The notes: generated by a model from the sequence alone, not told the origin. A stretch of 64,000 nucleotides of DNA from Moritella yayanosii (GCF_900465055.1 NZ_LS483250.1:806001-870000); one strand, 5' to 3'; counted from the stretch's first letter, positions 1 through 9,334 are shown. Numbers and translations: made by a program.

Positions 1-1039
1 TCGCGAATTTATTATTCACGCCTCGAGTATAGAGCTCGACCATTCTTAATGTTTTCCATCTTCCCGCCCGCATGACTAACGAGTCATCATAACCTGCGCT
101 AACAAGATCGCAAGAGGCGCCAACTCGGGCAGAGTGCCCACTGAATGGGCGTTCGGGTAAATCAACATAGAGATCAAAACTGACAGATTGATTATAATCT
201 GTTATTGAATGCCAAGTATTCGCAAATACCAACTCAACAGTTTTGGTTGATATCGGTTTGTCATGTGGGTTTGGACTATGATCACTTGGTTTTAACTTTT
301 CTAATTTACCACCGCGCGGGGTAATACGTTTAAACAAAAACTGGCCATGATGTGCTGATACCTTTTGTAAATACAAAGGCAGTAGTTTAGAGGTGAATTT
401 ACTTAAATGAACAATAGAGCCATCTAATGATTTATCAGTTTTAGAGTTGGTAATGTTGATATTATACAGACCATTCACTTTTTGGATTTGATCGACAAAT
501 AGATTACAGGCTTCACTTTCTCGTAATAAACCGTCATAGCAAATGTTGAGCAATAGTGCATTACGTATCGACAGTAGTGAGTTTATATCGAGTTGCTCGT
601 TTACAAATTTTAAATGGCTATAAGAAAATGCAACCGCTTGCTTACGTTTTACACCGAGTTTTACCTCTCGTTTCGAGATTATTTTTAACCGAGCGGTAAT
701 TATCGTTTTGAAATAAGGGATCTCTAAACCGGCTAAACTGTGGATCTTTGAAACCGCCCAGGCATAAATACGCAGTGTTTGGGCTTTGCAACCGCGCTCA
801 TTTTCTTGTATAAGAAATGCCTCAAGTATCGTTGCGTCTTGGAGAGGCAAGGGAATGACATTATGAGTGAGACAATAATCATTAAATTTACTCACATGGT
901 AATGTAACGACTTTAGCGTGTTTTCTTCTAACTGTTCTTTACGATCACTAAACCGAATTAGATTTTCAATGTGTTCTTCGGTTAAGTGTTCAGACGAGAC
1001 TATTGAGTTATTTCTTATATTTATCAATGCTTTAGGCAT
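1..1039 (-). CDS. Tyrosine recombinase / phage-type integrase (3' end beyond window)
   Basis: This gene was read directly on the minus strand; 346 codons are visible and it runs off the left edge, so the true C-terminus is unseen. It should be a site-specific recombinase that cuts and rejoins DNA through a phosphotyrosine. Seen: box I arginine in GLLRESE near residue 173, box II SGHSARVG near residue 303, a GRW motif, and the catalytic Tyr337 in VELYTRG. The N-terminal ~110 residues fit a SAM-like core-binding domain. The ATG at 1037-1039 follows a weak purine stretch. No phage or integron genes adjoin it inside the window. A copy of a 51-bp dispersed repeat (1139-1189) lies just upstream. 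Family assignment is firm; its element and target site are unknown. Confidence 0.85.
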   Translation of the reverse strand, partial: MPKALINIRNNSIVSSEHLTEEHIENLIRFSDRKEQLEENTLKSLHYHVSKFNDYCLTHNVIPLPLQDATILEAFLIQENERGCKAQTLRIYAWAVSKIHSLAGLEIPYFKTIITARLKIISKREVKLGVKRKQAVAFSYSHLKFVNEQLDINSLLSIRNALLLNICYDGLLRESEACNLFVDQIQKVNGLYNINITNSKTDKSLDGSIVHLSKFTSKLLPLYLQKVSAHHGQFLFKRITPRGGKLEKLKPSDHSPNPHDKPISTKTVELVFANTWHSITDYNQSVSFDLYVDLPERPFSGHSARVGASCDLVSAGYDDSLVMRAGRWKTLRMVELYTRGVNNKFA

Positions 1040-1138
1040 TATTTTTCCAGGTAAATAAAATGTTATTAATGATTAACCGCGCAATTATAGCATTAACAAC
1101 TGTATAAGCAAACAGTATAAACACCTTGTTTTTTGGTG

Positions 1139-1189
1139 CGCTACGTGAAATCTGATCACATGATGTGAGTCCTAGCTAGTAGATTTAAC
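1139..1189 (+). repeat. Dispersed 51-bp repeat, copy 1 of 3
   Basis: Starts with the 14-nt core CGCTACGTGAAATC and continues, without gaps, as a diverged copy of 20151-20201 and 12628-12678; the end GATTTAAC is shared in form with copy 3. It is intergenic, 100 bp upstream of the recombinase start. This copy also holds the palindrome TCACATGATGTGA. Function unknown. Confidence 0.6.
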
Positions 1190-1269
1190 ACAGACACGCC
1201 TAAATTTTTAATTTGTATGTATCGATCCTAATTTAACTCATTAATATTAACGATAATAAGGACATTATT

Positions 1270-1725
1270 TTGAATGAACCAAGTACGGAAAATCATTTTC
1301 TAAGTAAGCATGCCGAACTTTTACTATCCAGTTATTATCGGTTAACTGGAAAGAAACTAATTGATGATACTGATTTAAATATCAATATTGCTAAAGCTTT
1401 ATTTGACGCTGACTTTGTGGTGGTATCGCATGGTACTGAAAGTGATCCAATATTCAATTATGGTAACCAGTCGGCATTAAAATCATTTGAACTTAGCTGG
1501 TCAGATTTTGTTACTTTGCCATCGAGGAAGTCAGCGAAACCCATGGATCGTGATGAAAGACAGGTTTTACTGGCGAGAGTCACGGCGTTTGGTTTCATTG
1601 ATGATTATCGCGGTTTACGTATTTCCTCTACAGGTCGTACTTTTTGGATAGAAAATGCAACTGTGTGGAATCTTATTGATAACAATGGGGCTTTTCGTGG
1701 TCAAGCTGCTATGTTTAAACCATAG
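1270..1725 (+). CDS. MEKHLA-domain (PAS-like) protein
   Basis: A 151-residue protein made almost entirely of a MEKHLA domain, a PAS-like sensory fold known from plant HD-ZIP III factors and from free-standing bacterial proteins. Seen: the family pattern with YGN near residue 66, the LPSRKSAKP block, RVTAFGF, and a C-terminal FWIENATVWNLID segment. There is no signal peptide or membrane segment, so it is probably cytoplasmic. The start is TTG at 1270, chosen because AAGGA lies 7 bases upstream at 1258-1262 and no in-frame ATG precedes the domain. It stands alone between the recombinase and the riboswitch-controlled deaminase. Ligand and role are unknown. Confidence 0.75.
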   Translation: MNEPSTENHFLSKHAELLLSSYYRLTGKKLIDDTDLNINIAKALFDADFVVVSHGTESDPIFNYGNQSALKSFELSWSDFVTLPSRKSAKPMDRDERQVLLARVTAFGFIDDYRGLRISSTGRTFWIENATVWNLIDNNGAFRGQAAMFKP

Positions 1726-1795
1726 ACTTGCTAAATTACATTCTGTACAATCAGTTTCAAGCTAATTCAGCATTTCAATTCTGTAATTAGTTTTC

Positions 1796-1862
1796 CTTCG
1801 TATAACCCTAATAATATGGATTAGGGGTCTCTACCAGGAACCAATAATTCCTGATTACGAGG
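1796..1862 (+). promoter_or_regulatory. Adenine-sensing purine riboswitch aptamer
   Basis: Seen: P1 pairs CTTCGT (1796-1801) with ACGAGG (1857-1862); P2 is CCCTAA/TTAGGG; P3 is CAGGAA/TTCCTG. The junction and loop sequences TATAA, ATATGG, TCTCTACC and GATTACG match the purine aptamer closely. The specificity base in the J3/1 GATTA stretch (position 74 in the usual numbering, about 1855) is T, which in this family selects adenine over guanine. Downstream, TTCTCTTT (1883-1890) can pair with AAAGAGAA (1906-1913), a candidate expression platform. There is no U-run, so control is probably at translation of the deaminase, as in the Vibrio add switch (inference). Confidence 0.93.
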
Positions 1863-1944
1863 AGTTTAGTACTTTAATACTTTTCTCTTTGTAGTGTCTG
1901 TTATTAAAGAGAAGTACTTAATAAATTTTATTAGGAACTTAATC

Positions 1945-2952
1945 ATGAAACAATTTATTCAAAATTTACCTAAAGTAGAACTTCATTTACACATCGAAGG
2001 CACGCTTGAACCCGAACTTATGTTCGAACTTGCCGCACGCAATAATATAGATATTCCTTTCAGCTCATGTGCCGAAGTTAAAGACGCGTACAACTTCCAT
2101 AACCTGCAATCGTTTTTAGATATTTATTATCAAGGTGCGAATGTATTAATCACAGAACAGGATTTTTTCGACCTTACCTGGGCTTATCTGCTGCGTTGTA
2201 AAAACGACAATGTTGTTCATACCGAGGTTTTTTTCGATCCACAAACACACACCGAGCGTGGTATCAGTTTTGATACTGTTGTTAACGGTATCCATAATGC
2301 GTTATCTCAAGCAGTTGATGAGCTCGGTATTACCAGTCAATTGATCATGTGTTTTTTACGTCATCTCGATGAGAAATCCGCATTTATAGCATTAAATCAA
2401 TCACTTGAACACAAAGACAAGATCGTCGCCGTCGGGTTAGATTCGTTAGAAAATGGTAACCCAGCCAGTAAGTTTGAGCGAGTATTTAAATATGCACTTG
2501 ATGAAGGATTTTTAACTGTAGCACATGCTGGTGAAGAAGGGCCCGCCAGTAGCATTCGTGATGCGTTAGACCTGCTGAAATTAACCCGTATTGATCATGG
2601 TGTACGCTGTTCGGATGATGAAACGTTCGTTAAAGAGTTAGCCAAACATAGAACACCGTTGACCGTTTGTCCGCTTTCTAACATCAAACTAAAAGTTTTT
2701 GAACACATGGCTGAACATAATATTGTTGAGTTATTGCGTAAAGGCGTGTGTGTGACGATCAATTCTGATGATCCGGCATACTTTGGTGGTTATATGACAG
2801 ACAATTTTATGGCTGTTGGAGAGGCGCATTCTATGTCTAAAACTGAAATAGCACAATTTACCTTTAATGCAATTGAAGCAAGTTTTATTTCAGATCAGGA
2901 AAAAAACCGGTTAATGTCGATGAATCAAACCTATTTAGATCAAAATATGTAA
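1945..2952 (+). CDS. ade: Adenine deaminase (adenosine deaminase superfamily)
   Basis: This 335-residue amidohydrolase should convert adenine to hypoxanthine and ammonia in the cytoplasm for purine salvage. Seen: zinc ligands H14 and H16 in ELHLH, the HAGEE catalytic stretch, IDHG, and the final NSDDP metal motif. The stretch FFDPQTHTERG is typical of the bacterial adenine deaminases, not of true adenosine deaminases. The adenine riboswitch directly upstream supports that substrate. The start chosen is the ATG at 1945, with AGGA about ten bases upstream; a GTG-started extension from 1894 would cover the riboswitch hairpin and add an unconserved N-terminus. Many databases would label it add. 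Confidence 0.88.
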   Translation: MKQFIQNLPKVELHLHIEGTLEPELMFELAARNNIDIPFSSCAEVKDAYNFHNLQSFLDIYYQGANVLITEQDFFDLTWAYLLRCKNDNVVHTEVFFDPQTHTERGISFDTVVNGIHNALSQAVDELGITSQLIMCFLRHLDEKSAFIALNQSLEHKDKIVAVGLDSLENGNPASKFERVFKYALDEGFLTVAHAGEEGPASSIRDALDLLKLTRIDHGVRCSDDETFVKELAKHRTPLTVCPLSNIKLKVFEHMAEHNIVELLRKGVCVTINSDDPAYFGGYMTDNFMAVGEAHSMSKTEIAQFTFNAIEASFISDQEKNRLMSMNQTYLDQNM

Positions 2953-2987
2953 TCTAGTACCGCAAAAGTGCCATTTTTACGGGGGAT

Positions 2988-3021
2988 GAATTATACCTGT
3001 ATGTATATACAGGTATAATTC
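2988..3021. terminator. Perfect 15-bp inverted repeat between convergent genes
   Basis: GAATTATACCTGTAT (2988-3002) pairs perfectly with 3007-3021 around a GTAT loop. It sits between the deaminase stop and the stop of the convergent small gene at 3025. It lacks a clear T-run on either strand, so a bidirectional terminator is likely from position but not proven. Confidence 0.5.
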
Positions 3022-3024
3022 TGA

Positions 3025-3264
3025 TCACGAAAAATCAATACCTATCTTTTTAAAACCAATCTTTTGTGCATTTGCCGCGGCCGCATCGATCGTCTTAAAT
3101 GCCCTTGGGATATTTGATTCTTCACGTTGTGACGTCATCACATGTACATTCTTATTTACTGTTTTTACTATTAAGATATAACCGTTCATTAATGGCGCTC
3201 GTTTTATTGTTACCGTTTTAAGACCGCCATTATCAAATAAAACTTTTAGTTCTTTCAGTTCCAA
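3025..3264 (-). CDS. Small conserved hypothetical protein (79 aa)
   Basis: A 79-residue, basic, soluble protein with no cysteines and no membrane segment. The layout is an N-terminal LKELKVLFDNGGL helix, a middle of alternating hydrophobics, and a C-terminal FKTIDAAAANAQKIGF stretch. That layout recalls small proteins of marine gammaproteobacteria often labelled RepB-like after a weak domain match; from sequence alone I would not assign replication. It is convergent with the deaminase, with a shared hairpin between the stops. The ATG at 3264 begins MELKELK. Function unknown. Confidence 0.6.
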   Translation of the reverse strand: MELKELKVLFDNGGLKTVTIKRAPLMNGYILIVKTVNKNVHVMTSQREESNIPRAFKTIDAAAANAQKIGFKKIGIDFS

Positions 3265-3374
3265 ACCAATGAATTCCTGATATTTCAGTTAAAATTATAG
3301 ATGTTATTGTACAATCAAAACTAGTATTTTAACAATCAAATTCTAAATTTGATGTCGCTATATATAACTAAAAA

Positions 3375-3403
3375 TGGTCCAGTCAATACAATTTACTGGA
3401 CCA
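3375..3403 (-). terminator. Rho-independent terminator of the AGCS symporter
   Basis: TGGTCCAGT (3375-3383) and ACTGGACCA (3395-3403) form a 9-bp stem; on the minus strand it is followed by TTTTTA. It lies 31 bases past the symporter stop. Confidence 0.85.
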
Positions 3404-3433
3404 TTTATTCTTTAAAAAGATAGGGTTATAAAA

Positions 3434-4993
3434 TTAGTTGTTTATCTCTTTAGAAACCAGTACTCCTTCTTTACTGTAATCTTTTATTTCACCAGATTTA
3501 ACTCGGGCAATAAACGAATGTAACTCTTTTTTCACCACTGGCATTAAGAAATACAAACCGATGATATTGAAGATAGACATTGCAAAGATAGCTGCATCAG
3601 AGAAATCAATCACAGCACCAAAGCTCACACTTGCCCCGACAACCACAAAACAGCAGAACATAATTTTATAGACAAGTTCCGTCTTTTTGCCTTCACCGAA
3701 CAGATATGTCCAAGCTTTAAGGCCATAATAAGACCATGAGATCATTGTTGAGAAAGCAAACATAACAACAGCCACTGCCAGAATATACTCGAAGATATCA
3801 GCCGTTTCAGTAAACGCCGCGGCGGTCAGTGTTACACCGCTAAGGTCGCCATTGTTCATTCCTGAAATGGTGATAACCAGTGCCGTCATAGTACAAATGA
3901 TCACGGTATCAATGAATGGTTCGAGTACCGAAACGAGACCTTCAGTTATAGGCTCTTTGGTTTTTACTGCTGCATGCGCAATCGCTGCTGAACCCACACC
4001 AGCTTCATTCGAGAATGTCGCACGTTTCATACCTTGGATTAATGCACCAACAAAACCACCGGCAACACCAGCACCCGTGAAGGCACCTTCAATGATTTGG
4101 GCAAATGCATCGCCAATCATAGATGCGTTTGATACCAACACAATAACCGACATGCCTACATATAGCAGGGCCATTGCTGGGACTAATTTACTTGTTACTT
4201 TCGCAATTGATGGCATGCCACCAATAATAACCGAACCAACCATAATGGCTAAAATAACCCCTGTAACCCAACCATAACCATCAGGTATACCCAGAGCTTG
4301 TACAATCATTGCGTTCGCTTGGTTGCCTTGGAACATGTTGCCACCACCAAGTGCGCCTAAGATAGTCATAATTGCAAAACCGACAGCCAGGAATTTGCCT
4401 AGATTAGTAAAACCACGTTCTTTTAAACCTCGGCTAAGGTAATACATTGGACCACCCGAGACTTCACCGTTTGGCAGTTCATTACGATACTTAACACCAA
4501 GTGTACATTCACAGAACTTTGAAGCCATACCGAGTAGGCCACACAGGATCATCCAGAACGTGGCACCGGGACCACCAATGGCAAGTGCAGCACCAACGCC
4601 GGCAATATTACCAAGTCCGACCGTACCAGAAAGAGCGGTTGTTAAGGCTTGGAAGTGAGACACCTGGCCAGGATCGTTATTGTTCGGATCAGTGAAGTCA
4701 CCTTTAACGATCTTAACCGCTAAACCGAAACGCTTGAACTGAACAAAACCGAAATAAAATGTGAAAATAATGGCCGCGATAAATAACCAGCCTACGATGA
4801 TGGGAAAATTTGTCCCATTAACAGGGACTGAGGTGAAAATAGCGTTAGCGAACCAACTTAGGTTGTCGTTAAAGAACTGATCAACAGCCTTATCAAACCC
4901 GACTGGTTCACTGGCGGCGAAAGCCGAAGAGGTAAACATGCTTAATATTACAGCAATATAGCAACTAACCTTAGAGATCATATTCAATTCCAT
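3434..4993 (-). CDS. AGCS-family sodium:alanine/glycine symporter
   Basis: A 519-residue inner-membrane carrier that should import alanine, glycine or a related amino acid with sodium. Seen: a hydrophobic N-terminus ending in SSAFAASEP, which is either a signal-like segment or first helix, then about ten membrane helices. The AGCS signature is present as TALSGTVGLGNIAGV with GGPGA, followed by GGGNMFQGNQ and FSNEAGVGSAAIAH. Length is usual for the longer marine members. The ATG at 4993 and a second one at 4981 (MISKV) are both possible. It is monocistronic with its own terminator; the substrate cannot be read from sequence. Confidence 0.88.
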   Translation of the reverse strand: MELNMISKVSCYIAVILSMFTSSAFAASEPVGFDKAVDQFFNDNLSWFANAIFTSVPVNGTNFPIIVGWLFIAAIIFTFYFGFVQFKRFGLAVKIVKGDFTDPNNNDPGQVSHFQALTTALSGTVGLGNIAGVGAALAIGGPGATFWMILCGLLGMASKFCECTLGVKYRNELPNGEVSGGPMYYLSRGLKERGFTNLGKFLAVGFAIMTILGALGGGNMFQGNQANAMIVQALGIPDGYGWVTGVILAIMVGSVIIGGMPSIAKVTSKLVPAMALLYVGMSVIVLVSNASMIGDAFAQIIEGAFTGAGVAGGFVGALIQGMKRATFSNEAGVGSAAIAHAAVKTKEPITEGLVSVLEPFIDTVIICTMTALVITISGMNNGDLSGVTLTAAAFTETADIFEYILAVAVVMFAFSTMISWSYYGLKAWTYLFGEGKKTELVYKIMFCCFVVVGASVSFGAVIDFSDAAIFAMSIFNIIGLYFLMPVVKKELHSFIARVKSGEIKDYSKEGVLVSKEINN

Positions 4994-5580
4994 CCATGTT
5001 TTATCTTATTTAAGCGATACCAATAGAATAATTCACTATTCAACACTGTATTTACCGCTCCATGGCAAAATAATTTAGCAATAAATAAACATTTCATCAA
5101 CAATTGATAATGACTTGCAGTAGATGTTTATTCTTACAAAAACTTTATAACTAGTTTTATAATCCCCATAAAGTAGTTCAGGCAGTTACTACAGCTTAAA
5201 TATGATTCTTTGTTAGTTTATGTGCGATTAACGTTTTATAGGTTACGATCTGTTAAGTTTGTCACCTTTTTTTAGCATAATACTCTAAATTAGTTAGTCT
5301 ATATGGTTTCATGTACTTATAAGGAGTTAGTCTATTTAGGTGTTTAAATTGGGGGATTTAAAAGCATCAATTGTAGTCAATGTATAATTCATGCCATTGC
5401 TTATTTCGGTTTTAGTAATTCGTCTATATAGGTTAATCCTCTTATTAAACGGTCTAAATAACGGATAATTAGTGTGACATCATTATTTTAGTGACAGATA
5501 TCACTGTGCGAATGATTTAGATTTGCAATTGATAATAAATCTCATTAACATTAGTATATCTTATAAATTTGAGGTGGATT
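4994..5580. other. 587-bp intergenic region, divergent promoters
   Basis: This AT-rich stretch separates the divergent symporter and the gene at 5581. I see no coding remnant, RNA fold or repeat. Phrases such as TTGTGAC-like half-sites around 5470-5515 could be regulator sites but are too weak to call. Confidence 0.4.
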
Positions 5581-6075
5581 ATGGAATTGCAACAATGCTG
5601 GATGTGTTACCTAAAGGCAGAAAAGTTAATGGAACATGGTTATTGGCCTGAAGCTCATCAGCTATACGGGGAGGTATTAGACCATCTTCCAAACCATATT
5701 CATCAGGCATTAGAAAATGAGCATATTAAACCGTGCCAGTTTTCATGCTTGTTATCAGGGTTAAGAGATGCCACTGTCGCGCAGTCTGAGATCCTCAATC
5801 AAATGGGGCAGCAACAACGCGCATTTACCACGTTGAACCAGTGTTATGCGCTGTTGCAGTTCATTTCTCTTGAAACAAGTTATCTTGTTCAACGAACGAT
5901 GACGCTTATCGATAATAAAAGTGAAGATATTCTCCGTCATATGGGCGCTTTTTGTCACGCTCAACGCGATGCTCAGTGGATGCTTAAATATGAACATATC
6001 CAGAAAGCGCATCATCACTTTGCTAAGCTAAGAGTGACGGCAGACCCACACCACACCATGCAACGCATCTGTTAA
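5581..6075 (+). CDS. Hypothetical protein, TPR-like, upstream of broken ABC ATPase
   Basis: A 164-residue soluble protein rich in helix-forming residues, His and Gln, with Cys at CWMCY near the N-terminus. The EKLMEHGYWPEAHQLYGEVLDHLP stretch looks like a TPR helix pair, and the rest is probably helical too. ATG at 5581 is preceded by GAGGTG at 5571-5576, which decides the start over the in-frame TTG at 5569. It lies 17 bases before the yejF-like pseudogene and was probably cotranscribed with it. I do not recognise a family with a known role. Confidence 0.6.
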   Translation: MELQQCWMCYLKAEKLMEHGYWPEAHQLYGEVLDHLPNHIHQALENEHIKPCQFSCLLSGLRDATVAQSEILNQMGQQQRAFTTLNQCYALLQFISLETSYLVQRTMTLIDNKSEDILRHMGAFCHAQRDAQWMLKYEHIQKAHHHFAKLRVTADPHHTMQRIC

Positions 6076-6092
6076 ATGGATAAGGACGTATC

Positions 6093-7588
6093 ATGCTAAA
6101 CCAAACCATTCTTCGAGTTCGTAACCTATCCGTCAGTTTTACGACCAATGACGGAATAGTTGATGCGGTGAAAAATGTCAACTTTGAGTTGAGATCCGGT
6201 GAAACACTGGCTATTGTCGGTGAATCGGGATCGGGTAAATCGGTATCCTCTAATGCGCTAATGTGCCTATTACCAGCCAATGCTATCGTGTCTTCACAAT
6301 CAAGCATTGTTTTTGAAGGTGAATCGATCTTAGACAAAACTGAACGTCAAATGCAGTCAATCCGGGGTGATCGTATTGGTATGGTTTTCCAAGAACCAAT
6401 GACGTCTCTGAACCCCTATTTACGAGTGGGTATTCAGGTTGCCGAAGCCATGATATGCCATCGTAAAGTGTCAAAAAAACAGGCTAAAATACGTGTTTTA
6501 GAACTCTTTACTCTCGTTCATTTACCTAGTCCAGAACAAGCTTACAGCAAGTATCCACATGAATTTTCAGGCGGTCAGCTACAACGTATTATGATTGCAA
6601 TGGCGCTTATCAATGAACCTGACATTCTAATTGCTGACGAACCGACCACTGCGTTAGATGTTACGGTGCAGGCCGAAGTGCTGGATTTAATTAAAGAATT
6701 CCAGAGAAAAATGGGTATGGCTATTTTGTTTATTACGCACGACCTCGGCGTTGTTAAACACCTTGCTGACCGAGTGATGGTAATGTGCAAGGGGGAAATA
6801 GTGGAAGAAGGGGAAACGGGACTACTTTTCCGGGAACCACAACACGCATATACCAAAATGCTGATTAACTCGATCCCGAAAGGTCAAAAACAGCCAGTCA
6901 AAGCAACTGCTCCAGAGCTACTTTGTGCTGAAAACATTAAGGTTAAGTTCCTAGTTAAATCTCACTTCATTCCCAGCAAATCCGAATATTTTGAAGCGGT
7001 TAAAGGCATTTCACTCACACTGAAACAAGGTGAGACGTTGGGCATTGTCGGTGAATCTGGCTCTGGTAAATCGACTCTAGGTCGAGCTATCATTGGCTTG
7101 TTGCCCTTTACCGGTAATCTCTCCTATAAAGGTCAAGATCTCAGTTTACTCAGTGATAAGGAAAAATTTGCACTGAAAAAAGACGTGCAGATGGTTTTCC
7201 AGGACCCGTACGGATCGCTGTCACCGCGTATGACGGTTGGCGAAATCATTACTGAAGGCTTAAGGATGCACAAACCTAAAATGTCCAAACAGGAACGGTT
7301 ACAAAAAGCCTGTCTCGCGCTCGAAGAAGTGCGTTTAGAACCGAACTCAATCAATCGTTATCCGCACGAGTTTTCTGGTGGTCAGCGTCAACGTATTGCC
7401 ATTGCGAGAGCACTGATTTTGAAGCCGTCAAAGCCCTATCTGACCGAGTATTAGTGATGCAAAAAGGGAGAGTGATGGAGCAGGGAACTGCTGAGGAAAT
7501 ATTTAATAACCCTCAGCACGATTACACTAAAAAACTGATCAACGCTTCGTTTGACTTGGATGAAGTGGCAATCGAGGGCGTATCTTAG
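6093..7588 (+). pseudogene. YejF-like tandem ABC ATPase broken by an internal deletion
   Basis: The gene encoded a double ATP-binding protein of the oligopeptide/microcin C importer type. Domain 1 is complete: Walker A GESGSGKS, signature SGGQLQR, Walker B ILIADEP, H-loop FITHDLG. Domain 2 keeps Walker A GESGSGKST and SGGQRQR. At about 7425-7434 the text jumps from LILKPS to KALSDRVLVMQKG in another frame, so Walker B, the D-loop and the H-loop of domain 2 (roughly 45 residues) are gone and the main frame ends early at 7454. The C-terminal HDYTKKLINASF tail is still readable to 7588. No permease or binding protein genes adjoin it, so the system is incomplete here. Confidence 0.88.
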
Positions 7589-7606
7589 CTTTCATTAATA
7601 TAAATG

Positions 7607-7629
7607 AAATGCCGCAATATGCGGCATTT
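7607..7629 (+). terminator. Terminator after the ABC pseudogene
   Basis: AAATGCCGCA pairs with TGCGGCATTT around an ATA loop, followed by T; 18 bases past the ancestral stop at 7588. Confidence 0.85.
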
Positions 7630-7734
7630 TATAGGCATCGAGCAAGCAAGTTTGATGGTTTCAAATAATATGTTGAAACTGGTATGACCTCGCGTACAAT
7701 GTTGTAAATATGTTACATGAATGGATAAGCTAAA

Positions 7735-8610
7735 ATGGATAATTTTTTCACAGATGAAGTAGATGTTTATTGCCAAGATGGTTACAAACTTTCGGCCACA
7801 CTCTTTAAACCCACAACTGAGATAAAAGCAGCAATTTTGCTTGCACCAGCGACTGGGATAACACAACAGTTTTACAAAAATTTCGCCTGTTTTTTAGCTG
7901 AGCATGGATATGCTGTGATCACGTTTGATAACCGAGGTATTGGAAAGTCATTATCGGGTAAAGTCAGTGCGAGTACCGCATCACTACAGTGTTGGGGAGA
8001 GCAAGATATGCCGGCAGTCCTTGAGTTTCTCAAAACAACCTATCCAGATAGCTCTTATCACCTGATTGGCCACAGCGCCGGAGGGCAATTAGTCGGCTTA
8101 ATGCATAATGCGAAAGACCTCAGCTCCATTTTCACTTTTGCTAGCTCTTCTGGTCGATTAAAAAACATGAAAATGCCTTATGCTTTTAAAGCACATTTCT
8201 TTATGAATATTTTCATACCAATGAGTAACCTACTTTTTGGTCATACTAAGTCACAGTTACTTGGCATGGGAGAACCTTTACCTAAACGCGTAGCGCAGCA
8301 ATGGCGTCACTGGTGTAATGGACAGGGGTATGTGAAGACGGCCTTTGGTAAATCGATATATAATCACCTGTACGATACACTCTCGATGCCGTCGCTGTGG
8401 GTTAATGCCAGCGATGATGACATCGCTATTGATGTCAATGTGACTGATATGTTGACCGTGTTTAAAAATATGAACGCTGAAACAATGACCTTATCGCCTG
8501 AAGCATGTAATTTAAGTGAAATAGGTCACATGAAGTTTTTTAGTCGCAAGGCGAGTCATTTATGGGAACACCCTTTAACCTGGTTAGAAAATAATGTCCC
8601 CCCGCAGTAG
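7735..8610 (+). CDS. Alpha/beta hydrolase, serine aminopeptidase-like
   Basis: A 291-residue cytoplasmic alpha/beta hydrolase. Seen: oxyanion-side LLAPATGI near residue 37, FDNRGIGKS, the nucleophile elbow GHSAGG with Ser114, a candidate acid in ASDDD near residue 222, and the catalytic His in IGHMKFF near residue 264. The lid region around 150-200 is aromatic-rich. It resembles the uncharacterised hydrolases often found in marine gammaproteobacteria as UCP037442-type; the substrate is unknown. ATG at 7735 begins MDNFF. It is monocistronic and convergent with the TetR gene. Confidence 0.82.
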   Translation: MDNFFTDEVDVYCQDGYKLSATLFKPTTEIKAAILLAPATGITQQFYKNFACFLAEHGYAVITFDNRGIGKSLSGKVSASTASLQCWGEQDMPAVLEFLKTTYPDSSYHLIGHSAGGQLVGLMHNAKDLSSIFTFASSSGRLKNMKMPYAFKAHFFMNIFIPMSNLLFGHTKSQLLGMGEPLPKRVAQQWRHWCNGQGYVKTAFGKSIYNHLYDTLSMPSLWVNASDDDIAIDVNVTDMLTVFKNMNAETMTLSPEACNLSEIGHMKFFSRKASHLWEHPLTWLENNVPPQ

Positions 8611-8653
8611 TGCAGTCGGTAATAGACTGTTAAATAGATCTACGCAGTTTAAT

Positions 8654-9235
8654 CTACCGACACACATCCTGATATAGCTGATCAGCGAGATGCTTAATGG
8701 TATTACCTTCTGGGTGCGTATGGGCGAAGGTTCGTAATCCATATATACCCATCATCAGGTAGTGAGCACGTAAATCCGCATTACGGTCGCTGGTAATTTC
8801 CTTTTGATCAATAGCCTGTTGCAATACATGGGTAATCGCCACCTGCCAGTTGGCAAGATGTAGCGTAATAATGTCATGTACTTCTGCATCTTGTTCAGCG
8901 ACTTCATTCAGCGCCTTAGTCAGTAAACAAGCCCGAGAGGCATCGCAGCTCTGACATTCTAGAACAATATGATCCAGATAGGCTTTAAGCTCAGTGAGTA
9001 CGGGACGTTGACCGGTGAAAATCCCAGCGAACTCCGCATTTCTATCTAGACGATACTGCTCTAATGCGGCTAACAGAAGGCCGCGCTTATTCTCGAACGC
9101 ACAATAGATAGAACCAGGGTGCAAACCTGTGGCCTTTTTCAGATCTTGCATACTGGTCTTACCGTAACCTTTATCCATGAAGGAGGTCATCGCAGATCTC
9201 AGTACTTTCTCTCTGTCAAATTCTGCAATACGCAT
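8654..9235 (-). CDS. TetR/AcrR-family repressor
   Basis: A 193-residue transcription factor. The N-terminal helix-turn-helix spans about residues 8-55, with FMDKGYGKTSMQDLKKATGL and the recognition-helix stretch GSIYCAFENKRGLL. The C-terminal ligand domain holds a cysteine cluster (ECQSCDASRACLL, near residues 93-106) that could sense electrophiles or redox state, as known for NemR-like relatives (inference). It is divergent from an Old Yellow Enzyme gene with palindromes between them, the usual layout for a local repressor of a detoxifying reductase. Confidence 0.85.
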   Translation of the reverse strand: MRIAEFDREKVLRSAMTSFMDKGYGKTSMQDLKKATGLHPGSIYCAFENKRGLLLAALEQYRLDRNAEFAGIFTGQRPVLTELKAYLDHIVLECQSCDASRACLLTKALNEVAEQDAEVHDIITLHLANWQVAITHVLQQAIDQKEITSDRNADLRAHYLMMGIYGLRTFAHTHPEGNTIKHLADQLYQDVCR

Positions 9236-9334
9236 GGCTAGTTCGTCGCTCTCTTTGGGACTCTTTATATCTGAGTCATATTATGCAATGACCCTCATTA
9301 TAATCAATAATGAACGCTTATTCAAAAATAGTTG

